64,000 nt of DNA from Lysobacter sp. HDW10 (GCF_011300685.1 NZ_CP049864.1:1232885-1296884), one strand, 5' to 3'. Counted from the stretch's first letter, positions 1-9,841 are shown. Notes: generated from the sequence alone by a model not told the origin. Program-made: numbers and translations.

Positions 1-1
1 G

Positions 2-631
2 TCGACCACGTTGGCTGCCATGCTCGACTACATCAATCGCAACGAGTACGGCCACATTCTGTCGGTGGAAGATCCGATCGAATTCGTTCACCAATCGCAA
101 AAATGCTTGGTCAATCAGCGCGAAGTGCACCGCGATACGCACGGCTTCAACGAAGCACTGCGTTCGGCCTTGCGTGAAGATCCTGACTACATTCTGGTCG
201 GCGAATTGCGTGACCTTGAAACCATTCGCTTGGCATTGACCGCTGCAGAAACGGGGCACTTGGTGTTGGGCACCTTGCATACCTCAAGTGCCGCCAAAAC
301 CATCGACCGGATCATCGACGTGTTCCCCGCCGGCGAAAAGCCGATGGTGCGTTCAATGTTGTCCGAATCGCTCCGTGCCGTTATTTCACAAAGTCTGTTG
401 AAAAAAGTGGGCGGCGGACGTATCGCGGCGCACGAAATCATGGTGGGCACGCCCGCCATTCGAAACCTCATTCGCGAAGACAAAGTCGCGCAGATGTACT
501 CGTCGATCCAAACCGGTCAGCAGTACGGCATGCAAACGCTTGATCAGTGCTTACAAGATTTGGTGGCGCGTAATCTCGTCATCAAGCAGCAAGCGCGCGA
601 ATACGCAAAAGATAAGCGCCTGTTCGACTAA
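2..631 (+). CDS. pilT: Type IV pilus retraction ATPase PilT (5'-truncated)
   Basis: The gene is cut by the left window edge. The reading frame is open from base 2 and begins inside the Walker A loop (S-T-T-L-A-A-M-L), so about the first third of the protein (N-terminal PAS-like domain and the GxxGSGK part) is missing. PilT is the hexameric cytoplasmic ATPase that depolymerises type IV pili and powers twitching. Visible are the Asp box (VEDPIEF), Walker B (DPDYILVGELRD), the His box (TGHLVLGTLHTSSA) and the AIRNLIRE motif typical of true PilT and needed for retraction. A TTG at 11 is in frame but is not a real start, because the homology runs through it. pilU follows 26 bases downstream, the usual pilT-pilU pair. 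Confidence 0.96.
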   Translation, partial: STTLAAMLDYINRNEYGHILSVEDPIEFVHQSQKCLVNQREVHRDTHGFNEALRSALREDPDYILVGELRDLETIRLALTAAETGHLVLGTLHTSSAAKTIDRIIDVFPAGEKPMVRSMLSESLRAVISQSLLKKVGGGRIAAHEIMVGTPAIRNLIREDKVAQMYSSIQTGQQYGMQTLDQCLQDLVARNLVIKQQAREYAKDKRLFD

Positions 632-657
632 GTCGTTCTGGCGCACGGAGAAAGAGC

Positions 658-1791
658 ATGACTACCCCCACCGATTTCACAGGCTTCCTCAAGATCATGG
701 CGCAGCAACGCGCCTCCGACTTGTTTATCACCGCCGGTATGCCGCCTTCTTACAAGGTGCACGGCAAGATGACGCCAATCATTGAAACGCCGCTAACGCC
801 CCAAGAGTCGCGAGACATCGTGCTCAGCATCATGTCGCCGGCACAGCGTGAAGAGTTCGAACGCACGAAGGAATGCAACTTCGCGATCGGTCTCGCCGGT
901 ACGGGCCGTTTTCGTGTGTCGGCGTTCTACCAGCGCAACCAAGTGGGCATGGTCTTACGTCGGATTGAAAGCAAGATTCCGACCATTGAAGAATTGAACT
1001 TGCCGCCGGTCATGCAAAGCTTGGCGATGACCAAGCGCGGCATCGTGATGTTCGTGGGTGCCACCGGTTCGGGTAAATCAACCTCCTTGGCATCCTTGGT
1101 GGGTTACCGCAATAAGAACTCAAGTGGCCACATCATCACGATTGAAGATCCGATTGAATTCGTGCATCGCCACGAAGGCTGCATGGTCACCCAGCGCGAA
1201 GTCGGCATCGATACCGATAGCTGGGAATCCGCGCTGAAGAACACGTTGCGCCAAGCGCCAGACGTGATTTTGGTCGGCGAAGTGCGTACGCGCGAAACCA
1301 TGGATCACGCGATTGCATTCGCAGAAACGGGTCACTTGGTGCTGTGTACGCTGCACGCCAACAATGCGAACCAAGCCATGGATCGCATCATCAACTTCTT
1401 CCCTGAAGACCGCCGTCAACAATTGTTGATGGATCTCTCTTTGAACTTGAAGGGTGTGGTGGCGCAGCAGCTGGTGCCGACCATTGACGGTAAAGGCCGT
1501 CGCGTCGCGATCGAAGTGTTGTTGGGCACACCGTTGGTGCAGGACTACATCCGCGATGGCGAGATCCACAAGCTGAAGGAAGTGATGAAAGACTCCACGC
1601 AGCTCGGTATGCGGACGTTCGACCAAAGCCTGTTCGAGATGTACCAAGAAGGGCACATTTCTTACGACGACGCACTGCGTTTTGCCGACTCGACCAACGA
1701 AGTACGTCTGCGCATCAAGCTTGCCCAAGGCGGCGATCCGCATTCGTTGGCGCAAGGCATGGACGGGGTCGAGGTTTCCGAGAGCCGTTAA
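658..1791 (+). CDS. pilU: PilT-dependent retraction ATPase PilU
   Basis: This is a 377-residue GspE/PilT-family ATPase. Walker A (GATGSGKST) lies near residues 135-143 and Walker B (APDVILVGEVR) near 200. A His-box TGHLVLCTLHANNA is present. The C-terminus is longer and more charged than in PilT, and the strict AIRNLIRE motif is replaced by PLVQDYIRDGE, which marks it as PilU. In Pseudomonas and relatives PilU works together with PilT in the same base complex to increase retraction force and cannot retract pili alone. The ATG at 658 is preceded by a GGAG ribosome-binding site about 8 bases upstream. It is probably cotranscribed with pilT. Confidence 0.95.
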   Translation: MTTPTDFTGFLKIMAQQRASDLFITAGMPPSYKVHGKMTPIIETPLTPQESRDIVLSIMSPAQREEFERTKECNFAIGLAGTGRFRVSAFYQRNQVGMVLRRIESKIPTIEELNLPPVMQSLAMTKRGIVMFVGATGSGKSTSLASLVGYRNKNSSGHIITIEDPIEFVHRHEGCMVTQREVGIDTDSWESALKNTLRQAPDVILVGEVRTRETMDHAIAFAETGHLVLCTLHANNANQAMDRIINFFPEDRRQQLLMDLSLNLKGVVAQQLVPTIDGKGRRVAIEVLLGTPLVQDYIRDGEIHKLKEVMKDSTQLGMRTFDQSLFEMYQEGHISYDDALRFADSTNEVRLRIKLAQGGDPHSLAQGMDGVEVSESR

Positions 1792-1814
1792 CCTCGCACT
1801 GGGGTGGGGCACGC

Positions 1815-1820
1815 TAAAAT
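1815..1820 (+). promoter_or_regulatory. Candidate -10 box of yqgE (leaderless arrangement)
   Basis: TAAAAT lies exactly 6 bases before the ATG of the YqgE gene, so a transcript starting at the usual distance would begin at or next to the start codon. The same CTAAAATGG-N4-ATG layout occurs before apaG on the other strand. No clear -35 hexamer is visible 16-18 bases upstream. The flanking GGGGC/GCCCC can pair but has no T-run, so it is not read as a terminator. Confidence 0.45.
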
Positions 1821-1826
1821 GGCCCC

Positions 1827-2390
1827 ATGTCGACCACCTCCTCCCTAGCGAATCAGCTCCTCGTCGCAGTCCCCAGCCTGGACGATCCAACGTTCTCCCA
1901 ATCCGTCGCCTTGGTATGCCAGCACGATGCCAGCGGTGCCATGGCTTTGGTGGTGAATCGCCCGTCCGACATGTTGATGGGCGAGTTGCTGCAGCAGATC
2001 GAGGTCAGCACTGAAAATGAAACCCTGCGCATGCACCATGTGTTGCAGGGCGGTCCGGTGCATATTGAGCGCGGATTTGTGTTGCACGCCGGCGATGCGC
2101 AGTGGGAATCCAGCGTCGCGCTCGGCAATGGTCTCTCGCTTACGACCTCGCGAGACATTCTTGAATCCATTGCCAACGGCACCGGTCCCGAACATTCCCT
2201 GATTGCATTGGGTTACGCCAGCTGGGCGCCCGGTCAGTTGGAACAAGAACTGGTCGACAACAGTTGGATCGTGGTAGATGCAGACCAACAACTCCTGTTT
2301 GAAGTGCCGATTGAAGAGCGTTGGCGCACTGCCACTGGCCGCTTGGGTTTCGACCCGATGCAGATGGCGGGGTATAGCGGCCGCGCATGA
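1827..2390 (+). CDS. YqgE/AlgH family protein (DUF179)
   Basis: A 187-residue soluble protein of the YqgE/AlgH family, close to the usual length of the family. It shows the conserved N-terminal LLVAVPSLDDPTFSQSVALV segment, the GGPVHIERGFVLH motif and an LIALGYASWAPGQLEQEL segment. The biochemical function of the family is not established; the name AlgH comes from an old link to alginate regulation in Pseudomonas. The stop overlaps the ruvX start in an ATGA arrangement, and the yqgE-ruvX-pyrB order is the standard neighbourhood in gammaproteobacteria. Start ATG chosen because homology begins immediately after it and a -10 box sits just upstream. Confidence 0.93.
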   Translation: MSTTSSLANQLLVAVPSLDDPTFSQSVALVCQHDASGAMALVVNRPSDMLMGELLQQIEVSTENETLRMHHVLQGGPVHIERGFVLHAGDAQWESSVALGNGLSLTTSRDILESIANGTGPEHSLIALGYASWAPGQLEQELVDNSWIVVDADQQLLFEVPIEERWRTATGRLGFDPMQMAGYSGRA

Positions 2391-2839
2391 TGATTGAAGG
2401 CAGTGTGCTGGGGTTTGATGTCGGTCGGCGACGCATCGGCGTCGCGATCGGCAGTGCATTGGGCGGGGGCGCAAGACCTGTCGCCGTGATTGATGTGCAC
2501 GACGACATCGCTGATGCACGTCAACTGCAAAAGGTGATGCGCGAGTGGCGGCCCGCGGGTTGCGTAGTGGGCGATCCGCAGACCTTATCGGGTGAAGACC
2601 AACCGATTCGCGTGTTTGCGCGCGCTTTCGCGCAGATGTTGAAGCGAGAGTTCAAGATTCCGGTTGTGATGATGGATGAGCGCAGTAGTTCCGTTGAGGC
2701 GGCGCAAGGCTTTGCACAACGCCGGGCCGAAGGACGTGCGAAGCGACGCGATGCACATGCATTGGACGCATTCGCCGCCGCGATTATTGTCGAGCGTTGG
2801 ATCGCTTCGCCGGAAGATGCCATCGAAATTGAGTCATAG
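2387..2839 (+). CDS. ruvX: Pre-16S rRNA nuclease RuvX/YqgF
   Basis: A 150-residue RNase H-fold nuclease. The N-terminal strand GFDVGRRRIGVAIG carries the first catalytic aspartate, DERSSSVEA the central one, and DAHALDAFAAAIIVE the C-terminal pair. In Escherichia coli YqgF is essential and takes part in maturing the 5' end of 16S rRNA; an older proposal of Holliday-junction resolution gave the RuvX name. The start ATG overlaps the yqgE stop by 4 bases, with a second ATG one codon later, so translation is probably coupled. pyrB starts 10 bases after the stop. Confidence 0.93.
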   Translation: MMIEGSVLGFDVGRRRIGVAIGSALGGGARPVAVIDVHDDIADARQLQKVMREWRPAGCVVGDPQTLSGEDQPIRVFARAFAQMLKREFKIPVVMMDERSSSVEAAQGFAQRRAEGRAKRRDAHALDAFAAAIIVERWIASPEDAIEIES

Positions 2840-2849
2840 GGGAGCGCAC

Positions 2850-3773
2850 ATGGGGCAGGATGCAAATCTGATTCGAATCGACGGGCTGAGTGAGGCGACA
2901 TTGCGCGCATTGATGACGCGCGCTGAGGCATTCATTAAAGGTGCGCCGGCGGCAAATATTCCTAAAGATGCATGCGTCTCCACGTTGTTCTTCGAGCCGT
3001 CGACGCGCACCAAGCTGAGCTTCCAGCGTGCCGCGCAGCGATTGGGCGTCGATATGTTGTCATTCGACGTCGCCAACTCATCGACTCGAAAGGGCGAGAC
3101 CGCACTCGACACCTTTCGAAATATCGAAGCCATGGGTGTGGATGTCTTCGTCGTTCGCCACCATGAAGATGGCGCGGTGGACGCACTGGTCGCGCATGCG
3201 AATAAGGGCACGCGTTTTGTGAATGCCGGCGATGGCCGCAGCAACCATCCCACGCAGGCACTCCTCGACATGATGACCTTGCAGCAAAACAAGGGTCAGG
3301 ACTTCACCCAATTGCGTGTGGCCATCGTCGGTGATGTCAAACACTCGCGTGTCGCACGTAGCGACTACCAAGCGCTCGCATTGTTGGGCGTGCAAGATAT
3401 TCGCGTCTGCGGCCCGACACAGTTATTGCCCGCGGCGGACGATATGCCACGTGCACAGCTGATGGATCGATTGGACGATGCGCTTGACGGGGTCGACGTT
3501 GTGATGACCTTGCGCTTGCAACGTGAACGGATGGAAGAAGGGCTCGTCGATTCACTAGAGAACTATCACGCGAACTTTGGCATTTCCGAAGCGCGCTTGG
3601 CGCGTGCTGCGGCAGATGCCATTGTCATGCACCCCGGTCCGATGAATCGCGGCGTCGAGATTGAGGACGCGGTCGCAGACGGCCCACAATCGCGCATTCT
3701 TCAGCAGGTTCGAAATGGCGTGTACGCGCGCGCAGCTGTGCTCGAGCGTGCCCTGAGAGGTACGTGCGACTGA
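2850..3773 (+). CDS. pyrB: Aspartate carbamoyltransferase catalytic chain
   Basis: A 307-residue enzyme for the committed step of pyrimidine synthesis (carbamoyl phosphate + L-aspartate to N-carbamoyl-L-aspartate). The carbamoyl-phosphate loop FFEPSTRTKLSF lies near residues 49-60. GDGRSNHPTQALLD and the C-terminal HPGPMNRGVEI are both diagnostic. The frame is open 58 codons further upstream, into ruvX, but the ATG at 2850 is preceded by a strong GGGGAG site and gives the family length, so I use it. No regulatory pyrI and no pyrC follow, so this is an unregulated-type pyrB beside yqgE-ruvX, as in other gammaproteobacteria. Confidence 0.95.
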   Translation: MGQDANLIRIDGLSEATLRALMTRAEAFIKGAPAANIPKDACVSTLFFEPSTRTKLSFQRAAQRLGVDMLSFDVANSSTRKGETALDTFRNIEAMGVDVFVVRHHEDGAVDALVAHANKGTRFVNAGDGRSNHPTQALLDMMTLQQNKGQDFTQLRVAIVGDVKHSRVARSDYQALALLGVQDIRVCGPTQLLPAADDMPRAQLMDRLDDALDGVDVVMTLRLQRERMEEGLVDSLENYHANFGISEARLARAAADAIVMHPGPMNRGVEIEDAVADGPQSRILQQVRNGVYARAAVLERALRGTCD

Positions 3774-3798
3774 ATCGCGCGCTTGGATTTTTAGAGAC

Positions 3799-6700
3799 GT
3801 GGCAACAGAGGCAAACGGACAGAAGCGCGCAGACACGCCCCTGATGCAAGCAGGCGCGCAACTCGCGCTTGCGCGCACGCGTGACCGCGGAAAGCTGATC
3901 GCCTTGCTCGGGAAATGGCGAAAGACGCCCGATGACGCAAACGCAAAGAAAGCTTTCTTAGCGAAGCTGGATGAATCCATCCAATCGCGCAATGCACGCG
4001 CGGCACAATTGCCTTCCGCCAGCGTGCAAGCGGACTTACCCATTGCCGCGCACGCAGAGGACATCGTTCGTCTGATTCGCACGCATCAGGTCGTGGTGCT
4101 TGCCGGTGAGACGGGCTCGGGAAAAACAACGCAACTGCCCAAGCTGTGTCTGATGGCCGGTCGCGGTGCCGCGGGCATGATTGGCTGCACCCAACCACGA
4201 CGGATTGCGGCGCGATCCGTCGCCAGACGCGTTGCTGAAGAGCTCGGCGTGCCAATGGGGGGTGCCGTTGGCTATCAAGTCCGATTCACCGAGAGCGTTG
4301 GCGACGCCACGGCCATCAAGTTCATGACCGATGGCATCTTGCTTGCGGAGATTCATGGCGATCGCTGGTTGTCGAAATACGACACGCTCATCATCGATGA
4401 AGCGCACGAACGCAGCCTCAATATTGATTTCTTGCTCGGCTACCTAAAACAACTCCTGCCAAAACGCCCAGATCTGAAAGTGATCGTCACTTCGGCAACG
4501 ATTGATACCTCACGCTTTTCCGCACATTTCCAAGATGCGCCGGTGGTCGAGGTAGAAGGGCGCACCTTTCCGGTCGAAGTGCGTTATCGACCGATTGAAG
4601 GGGGGAGCGACAGTGATGGCGAGCGCACAGTCTTGGATGGCATCGTGGCGGCCTGTGATGAAATCACGCGTGAAGATCCGATGGGTGACACGCTGATCTT
4701 TTTGCCTGGTGAACGCGAGATTCGTGATGCCCACTTGGCACTTGAACGACGCAAATACCGCAGTACCGAAATCGTCCCTTTGTATGCGCGCTTGAGCGGG
4801 AAAGATCAGGATGCCGTCTTTCATCCGGGTCCTAAGCGCAGAATCGTGTTGGCCACGAACGTCGCAGAGACTTCTCTCACAGTGCCGCGGATTCGGTATG
4901 TCGTGGATCCCGGCTTTGCGCGTGTAAAACGCTACAGTCCGCGTTTGAAGCTGGACCGATTGCACATCGAGTCGATTTCGCAAGCCAGTGCCGAACAACG
5001 CAAAGGTCGATGTGGTCGTGTTGCGTCCGGCATCTGCATTCGACTCTATTCCGAAGCGGATTTTCAATCTCGAGACGCGTTCACCGATCCGGAAATTCGA
5101 CGATCGGCGTTGGCCGGGATTATTCTTCGAATGCTCTCGATCGGGCTCGGCGAAATTGATGCCTTTCCGTTCCTAGAGCCGCCAGACCCGCGCGCCATTG
5201 CAGATGGCTGGCAGCAGTTGCTTGAGCTGGGTGCGGTGTCTAACGCGCGTACGCTCACGGCGATCGGCAAGCAGATGGCGAAACTGCCGGTCGATGTGAA
5301 GCTGTCGCGGATGCTCGTTGCGGCGCAAAAGCATGGGTGCTTGGCCGAAATGCTGACGATCACCAGCTTCATTGGGATTCAAGATCCGCGCGAACGACCT
5401 GCAGACCAACGGCAAGCCGCGGATACCGCGCATGCCCAATTCGCGGATCCAAAATCCGAGTTCGTCGGCATACTTAAATTGTGGGACGCGTTCCGCCAGG
5501 CGCACGAAGACCTCAGCCAATCGCAGTTGCGCAAGTGGGCTGAGCGAAACTTCCTCGGCTTCCTGCGACTCAGGGAGTGGCGCGAGTTGCATCGCCAGCT
5601 CAAGTTGATCTGTGAAGAGATGAACTGGTCGTCAAACAGTGCAGCTGCGGAGTATGCGCCCCTGCATCGCGCACTCATTGCGGGCCTACCCACGCACATC
5701 GGACACTTGGGTGACCAAGGTTTATACGACGGTGTTCGTGGTCGGAAATTCCGCCTGTTTCCAGGCTCTGCCTTGGCGAAAAAGCCGCCCGCATGGGTAC
5801 TAAGCGCTACCTTGCTTGATACCGAAAAGCTTTGGGCGATGACCAATGCCGCGATTGAACCGGATTGGGTCATCGCCGAACTGCCGCACTTGTTGCATCG
5901 TCGGCATCACGATCCGCGTTGGTCGCGCTCGCAAGGACGTGTCTTAGGGAGTGAACAAATCAGCTTGTTTGGTTTGGTGTTGGCACCAAAGAAGCCTGTC
6001 AACTACGGTGCGCTTTATCCCGACGAGTCACGTGGCATTTTTGTGCGTGATGGTTTGGTCACCGGTGAGATCAATTCGCGGAGTGCCTTTGTGGCGCGCA
6101 ATCTTGCAGTGATTGAAGCGGCACGGGAAGAAGAGGCCAAGCAACGTCGCGTCGGCATCGTGGTGGACGAGGACTGGCAAGCCCGCTGGTATCTCGATCG
6201 TCTACCCGCCGATGTGCACGACACACAGGCATTGGATGCTTGGGTCAAGCGACTGGATGCGAAGGCAAAAGACAGTTTGCATTGGTCGCGTGACGACGTG
6301 CTCGTCGCAGATGAAACCGATGCGACTTTGTTTCCGCCGTACATGGCCCATCAAGACGTCCGTTTGGCTGTTCGGTATCGCTTTGATCCGGGTGCCGTAG
6401 ATGACGGCATGACGCTTGTGGTGCCTTTGCATCTGCTCAATGCGTTGGATGCCGCTGCACTCAGTTGGATGGCCCCGGGTTTCGTTCAAGACAAAGCGTC
6501 CGCGCTCATCAAAGGATTGCCCAAAGCGCTGCGCCGAAATTTTGTGCCAGCGCCCGATTTTGCAAAGGCATTCAAAGAAGCCCATCCTGCCCCTGAAGCA
6601 GACGCGATCACCGGCGCGTTGGCGCGCTTTTTAAAGAAACTCACCGGTGTTGAAGTTGCAGCCACCGACTTTGACGAAGCCGGTTTGGAGGCGCACCTCA

Positions 6701-7713
6701 AAATCAATCTGCAGTTGCAAGAGTCAGACGGCCAAACTGTTCTCGCGCAGTCGAGAGATCTTGATGCGCTGCGCTCGCAATTTGCACAGCGCGCGCACGA
6801 TGCGTTTACGCAACGCGCAGCGCGCGATTGGATTGCGGATGATTTGCGCACCTTCCCATCGACACCGATGCCGCGTTTGGTCCGCGGCGACGGGGGCATC
6901 CCTGCCTTTCCTGCATTGGTGGATGCAGGCGACAGTGTCGCCTTGCGTGTCTTTCCAACGCAATCAGAAGCAGACGCCGCGCATTCCGAAGGCGTCAAAC
7001 GTCTCATGGCATTTGCCTTGGAGGACAAAGCCAAACAAGCGCGCAAGCAATTGCCGATTCCGGCCAAAACAGGTTTGTTGTATGCGGCGATTGAGTCAAC
7101 CGCGCCTCGCCGTAGTGGACTGAAAGACAGCGATCGCCTGCGCGAGGATCTAGTCGCGGGTGCGATTGCTGCGCTCATGCCAGAGGCCTTGTCCGACATC
7201 CGCGATCGCAAAGTCTTTGAGGCACAGTGCAGCGACATAGGCAAGGCACTGTTTGCAGAGTCGATGCGACGTTTGCAGCAGGCCGAAGCGATCTTGGATC
7301 AAGTGACCGAGATTCGCGGCAAGCTGGAAAGCCGTCTGATGGGCTGGGCCGCTGGCAATCTTGCCGATATGCAGGCGCATTTGGCCGCACTGGCATTCCC
7401 AGGCTTTCTGCGTGACATGGATACAGACGTCCTCGCCCAGTACCCGCGCTATTTGCGTGCCCTGAGTTTGCGCGCAGAACGCGCGCAACGTGACCCAAGC
7501 AAAGACCAATCGCGCATGCTCGAACTCAAGCCTTTTGTCGATGCACTCGACACGCTGAAGCCGGCGCAGCGGCTGACGCCGTCTTGGGTGGCTTTCCGTA
7601 AGGCATTGGAGGAGCTGCGCGTGGCCACTTTTGCGCAAGAACTCGGGTTTGAATCCGGTACATCGGTGAAGAAGCTGCACACAAGACTCGAACGTCTGCA
7701 CATGACAAGATGA
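3799..7713 (+). CDS. hrpA: ATP-dependent RNA helicase HrpA (DEAH box)
   Basis: A very large (1304 residues; E. coli HrpA is 1300) DEAH/RHA helicase. Walker A GETGSGKTTQLP lies near residues 102-113, DEAH in LIIDEAHERSLN near 198-206, motif III as VTSATIDTSRF, and motif VI as QRKGRCGRVASG. The HA2/OB-fold region follows, and a long C-terminal DUF3418-type region fills residues beyond about 700. E. coli HrpA resolves stalled and collided ribosomes and processes some mRNAs. Start taken as GTG at 3799, 26 bases after pyrB; an in-frame ATG at 3844 is a possible alternative. relA begins 5 bases after the stop. Confidence 0.94.
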   Translation: MATEANGQKRADTPLMQAGAQLALARTRDRGKLIALLGKWRKTPDDANAKKAFLAKLDESIQSRNARAAQLPSASVQADLPIAAHAEDIVRLIRTHQVVVLAGETGSGKTTQLPKLCLMAGRGAAGMIGCTQPRRIAARSVARRVAEELGVPMGGAVGYQVRFTESVGDATAIKFMTDGILLAEIHGDRWLSKYDTLIIDEAHERSLNIDFLLGYLKQLLPKRPDLKVIVTSATIDTSRFSAHFQDAPVVEVEGRTFPVEVRYRPIEGGSDSDGERTVLDGIVAACDEITREDPMGDTLIFLPGEREIRDAHLALERRKYRSTEIVPLYARLSGKDQDAVFHPGPKRRIVLATNVAETSLTVPRIRYVVDPGFARVKRYSPRLKLDRLHIESISQASAEQRKGRCGRVASGICIRLYSEADFQSRDAFTDPEIRRSALAGIILRMLSIGLGEIDAFPFLEPPDPRAIADGWQQLLELGAVSNARTLTAIGKQMAKLPVDVKLSRMLVAAQKHGCLAEMLTITSFIGIQDPRERPADQRQAADTAHAQFADPKSEFVGILKLWDAFRQAHEDLSQSQLRKWAERNFLGFLRLREWRELHRQLKLICEEMNWSSNSAAAEYAPLHRALIAGLPTHIGHLGDQGLYDGVRGRKFRLFPGSALAKKPPAWVLSATLLDTEKLWAMTNAAIEPDWVIAELPHLLHRRHHDPRWSRSQGRVLGSEQISLFGLVLAPKKPVNYGALYPDESRGIFVRDGLVTGEINSRSAFVARNLAVIEAAREEEAKQRRVGIVVDEDWQARWYLDRLPADVHDTQALDAWVKRLDAKAKDSLHWSRDDVLVADETDATLFPPYMAHQDVRLAVRYRFDPGAVDDGMTLVVPLHLLNALDAAALSWMAPGFVQDKASALIKGLPKALRRNFVPAPDFAKAFKEAHPAPEADAITGALARFLKKLTGVEVAATDFDEAGLEAHLKINLQLQESDGQTVLAQSRDLDALRSQFAQRAHDAFTQRAARDWIADDLRTFPSTPMPRLVRGDGGIPAFPALVDAGDSVALRVFPTQSEADAAHSEGVKRLMAFALEDKAKQARKQLPIPAKTGLLYAAIESTAPRRSGLKDSDRLREDLVAGAIAALMPEALSDIRDRKVFEAQCSDIGKALFAESMRRLQQAEAILDQVTEIRGKLESRLMGWAAGNLADMQAHLAALAFPGFLRDMDTDVLAQYPRYLRALSLRAERAQRDPSKDQSRMLELKPFVDALDTLKPAQRLTPSWVAFRKALEELRVATFAQELGFESGTSVKKLHTRLERLHMTR

Positions 7714-7717
7714 GCCT

Positions 7718-9841
7718 ATGTCGGACGCCTTGAACCTTGACCTGCAAACGCTCACGCCTTCCTTGGAGGCAGAGGCGCGCCTCGCGTTAGTCCGTCATCT
7801 GCAAGGACGTGAGGTTGAGCTCGCTCAGGTGCGTCCCGCGCTCACCATTGTGATCGAGCTTCTGCAAGGCTTGAATGCTGCGGATGAAGTGATCGCTGCG
7901 GCAGTCGTACACGCTGTGGACGCCCCGCGCGAAGGCCTGCCTGACACGTGGCGCACCTTGGTCGAAGGCTTGGATGCAGACGCGCGCATCCGCGACATTC
8001 ACGCAACGCGCTCTGACACATTGGATCCCGAGCCATTGCGCCGCTTGCTGCTGGCAATGCTGCAAGACTTGCGCGTGGTCCCGGTGATCTTGGCGCGTCA
8101 ACTCGCTGCCTTGCGATTGGCCATCGCCAACGACGACGCGACGCAAGCGGATCTCGCACAACTGACGCGCGCCATTTACGCACCATTGGCCAACCGCCTG
8201 GGGATTTGGCAGCTCAAATGGGAGCTCGAAGATTTAGCCTTCCGTATTTTGGAGCCCGAGGCCTATCGTCGCCTGGCGAAATCGATGGATGGCACGCGCC
8301 GTGCACGTCAAGCGCATATCGAAGACGTCAAATCTTCGTTGCAGCAGGCCTTGCGCACACATGGTTTCAAAGCGGAAATCAGCGGTCGACCGAAGCACCT
8401 GTACAGCATCTGGAAGAAGATGCATCGAAAGAATGTGGCGCTCGAAGCCTTACAAGATTTGAGCGCGGTACGCGTACTTGTTGACAACGTGACTGAATGC
8501 TACGCCGTGCTCGGCATGGTGCATGCAACCTGGACGCCGGTGCCAGGCGCATTCGACGACTACATCGCACGCCCGAAGAACAACGATTACCAATCGCTGC
8601 ACACAGCGATCATCGGGCCGGAAGGTCGAACCGTCGAAGTGCAAATTCGAACGCGCGATATGCACGCGGCCGCCGAGCTCGGTATTGCCGCGCACTGGCG
8701 TTACAAAGAAGGTGGGCCGGGTGATCCGATGCTCGAGCGCAAGGTCGCGTGGATGCGGCAATTACTCGAAAGCGGTGAAGACGAGATTGACCCGGGTTTT
8801 GGCGGTGCGCTGGCGTCCGAGTTGGTGGAAGACCGCGTCTATGTGCTGACACCCAAGGGTGCCGTACTCGACTTGCCGCATGGCGCCACGCCGCTTGATT
8901 TTGCGTATCGCGTGCACACCGATGTGGGGCACCGATGCATCGGCGCCAAGGTCGACGGCAGGATTGTGCCGCTCGACACTGTGTTGTTGACCGGGCAACG
9001 CATCGAAATCATGACCGGCAAAGACATTGCGCCGCGACGCGATTGGCTGATGCCGGGCAATCGCTTCTTGGCCAGTGGCCGCTCACGCGAAAAGGTGAGG
9101 ACATGGTTCCGCAAACTTGATCGCGAGCGAAACGTCAGTGAAGGTCGTGAAATTGTCGATCGTGCGCTGAAGCGTTCCGGCTTCACGCACGCGGATCTCA
9201 CGGCGGTGTTGCACGAGTTCAATGTCATCGACTTGAACGAGTTGTTTGAACGGGTGGCCTTGGGTGAAGCGGGGCAGTCGGCCATTTTGCGCGCGCTGGC
9301 ACGCGCAGCCGAACCGCCCGCACCTGAAGCTGAAACGCATTTGCCCAAGTTCGCTGAACTGCCGTCTCGGCAGGGCGCGTCCGCGCAAGGCATTCGCGTC
9401 GGCGGCATCGACAACGTGCTGACCTCGATCGCGCAATGTTGCCAGCCGGTCGCAGGCGAACAAGTCGCAGGCTATTTCACCAAGCTGCAAGGCTTGCGCA
9501 TCCATCGAAGGGATTGCGTAGAGTTCGAACGCTTGGCGCTTCGTGAGCCCGATCGTGTTGTGCCTGTGGCGTGGGGTGATGCCATGCCAAAACAATCGGT
9601 GGCCGTCACGGTTGAAGCTGAAGATCGCAAATGGTTGGTGCGCGACATCGTCAATCTCATGTCGCAAATCGGTGTTGATGTGGGCGCAATCAATGCCAAA
9701 GCCATGGGGCGCAGCGGCATGCTCGGCGTAGAAATGCAGGTGCAAGTCAAAGACTACGGTCAATTGGCCTTGGTTTTCGACAAGCTGGCGTCCGTGGCCG
9801 GTGTGGTGGATGTGCGGCGACAAAGCAGTTTGTCTGGCTGA
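7718..9841 (+). CDS. relA: GTP pyrophosphokinase RelA ((p)ppGpp synthetase I)
   Basis: A 707-residue long RelA/SpoT homologue. Domains in order: a degenerate HD hydrolase domain (residues ~50-190), the synthetase domain (~225-340, with RPKHLYSIWKKM, KNNDYQSLHTA and VEVQIRT), TGS (~370-430, VYVLTPKG...LDFAYRVHTDVGH), helical/zinc-finger-like part with AQCCQPV, and a C-terminal ACT domain (~625-700). The HD catalytic signature is absent (AAAVVHAVDA where bifunctional enzymes have HDxxED), so this is the synthetase-only RelA, which makes the alarmone on starved ribosomes; a SpoT-type hydrolase must be encoded elsewhere. The stop overlaps the next start by one base. Confidence 0.95.
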   Translation: MSDALNLDLQTLTPSLEAEARLALVRHLQGREVELAQVRPALTIVIELLQGLNAADEVIAAAVVHAVDAPREGLPDTWRTLVEGLDADARIRDIHATRSDTLDPEPLRRLLLAMLQDLRVVPVILARQLAALRLAIANDDATQADLAQLTRAIYAPLANRLGIWQLKWELEDLAFRILEPEAYRRLAKSMDGTRRARQAHIEDVKSSLQQALRTHGFKAEISGRPKHLYSIWKKMHRKNVALEALQDLSAVRVLVDNVTECYAVLGMVHATWTPVPGAFDDYIARPKNNDYQSLHTAIIGPEGRTVEVQIRTRDMHAAAELGIAAHWRYKEGGPGDPMLERKVAWMRQLLESGEDEIDPGFGGALASELVEDRVYVLTPKGAVLDLPHGATPLDFAYRVHTDVGHRCIGAKVDGRIVPLDTVLLTGQRIEIMTGKDIAPRRDWLMPGNRFLASGRSREKVRTWFRKLDRERNVSEGREIVDRALKRSGFTHADLTAVLHEFNVIDLNELFERVALGEAGQSAILRALARAAEPPAPEAETHLPKFAELPSRQGASAQGIRVGGIDNVLTSIAQCCQPVAGEQVAGYFTKLQGLRIHRRDCVEFERLALREPDRVVPVAWGDAMPKQSVAVTVEAEDRKWLVRDIVNLMSQIGVDVGAINAKAMGRSGMLGVEMQVQVKDYGQLALVFDKLASVAGVVDVRRQSSLSG

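Noticed and set aside
1806-1826. GGGGC...GCCCC inverted repeat between pilU and the YqgE gene as a terminator
   Set aside because: The stem is imperfect, no T-run follows, and it encloses a good -10 box immediately before a start codon.
1120-1890. A 256-codon minus-strand open frame opposite pilU
   Set aside because: pilU on the plus strand has full ATPase motifs; the antisense frame shows no family features.
2676-2849. N-terminal extension of pyrB by 58 codons
   Set aside because: It runs inside ruvX, and the ATG at 2850 has a strong ribosome-binding site and gives normal family length.
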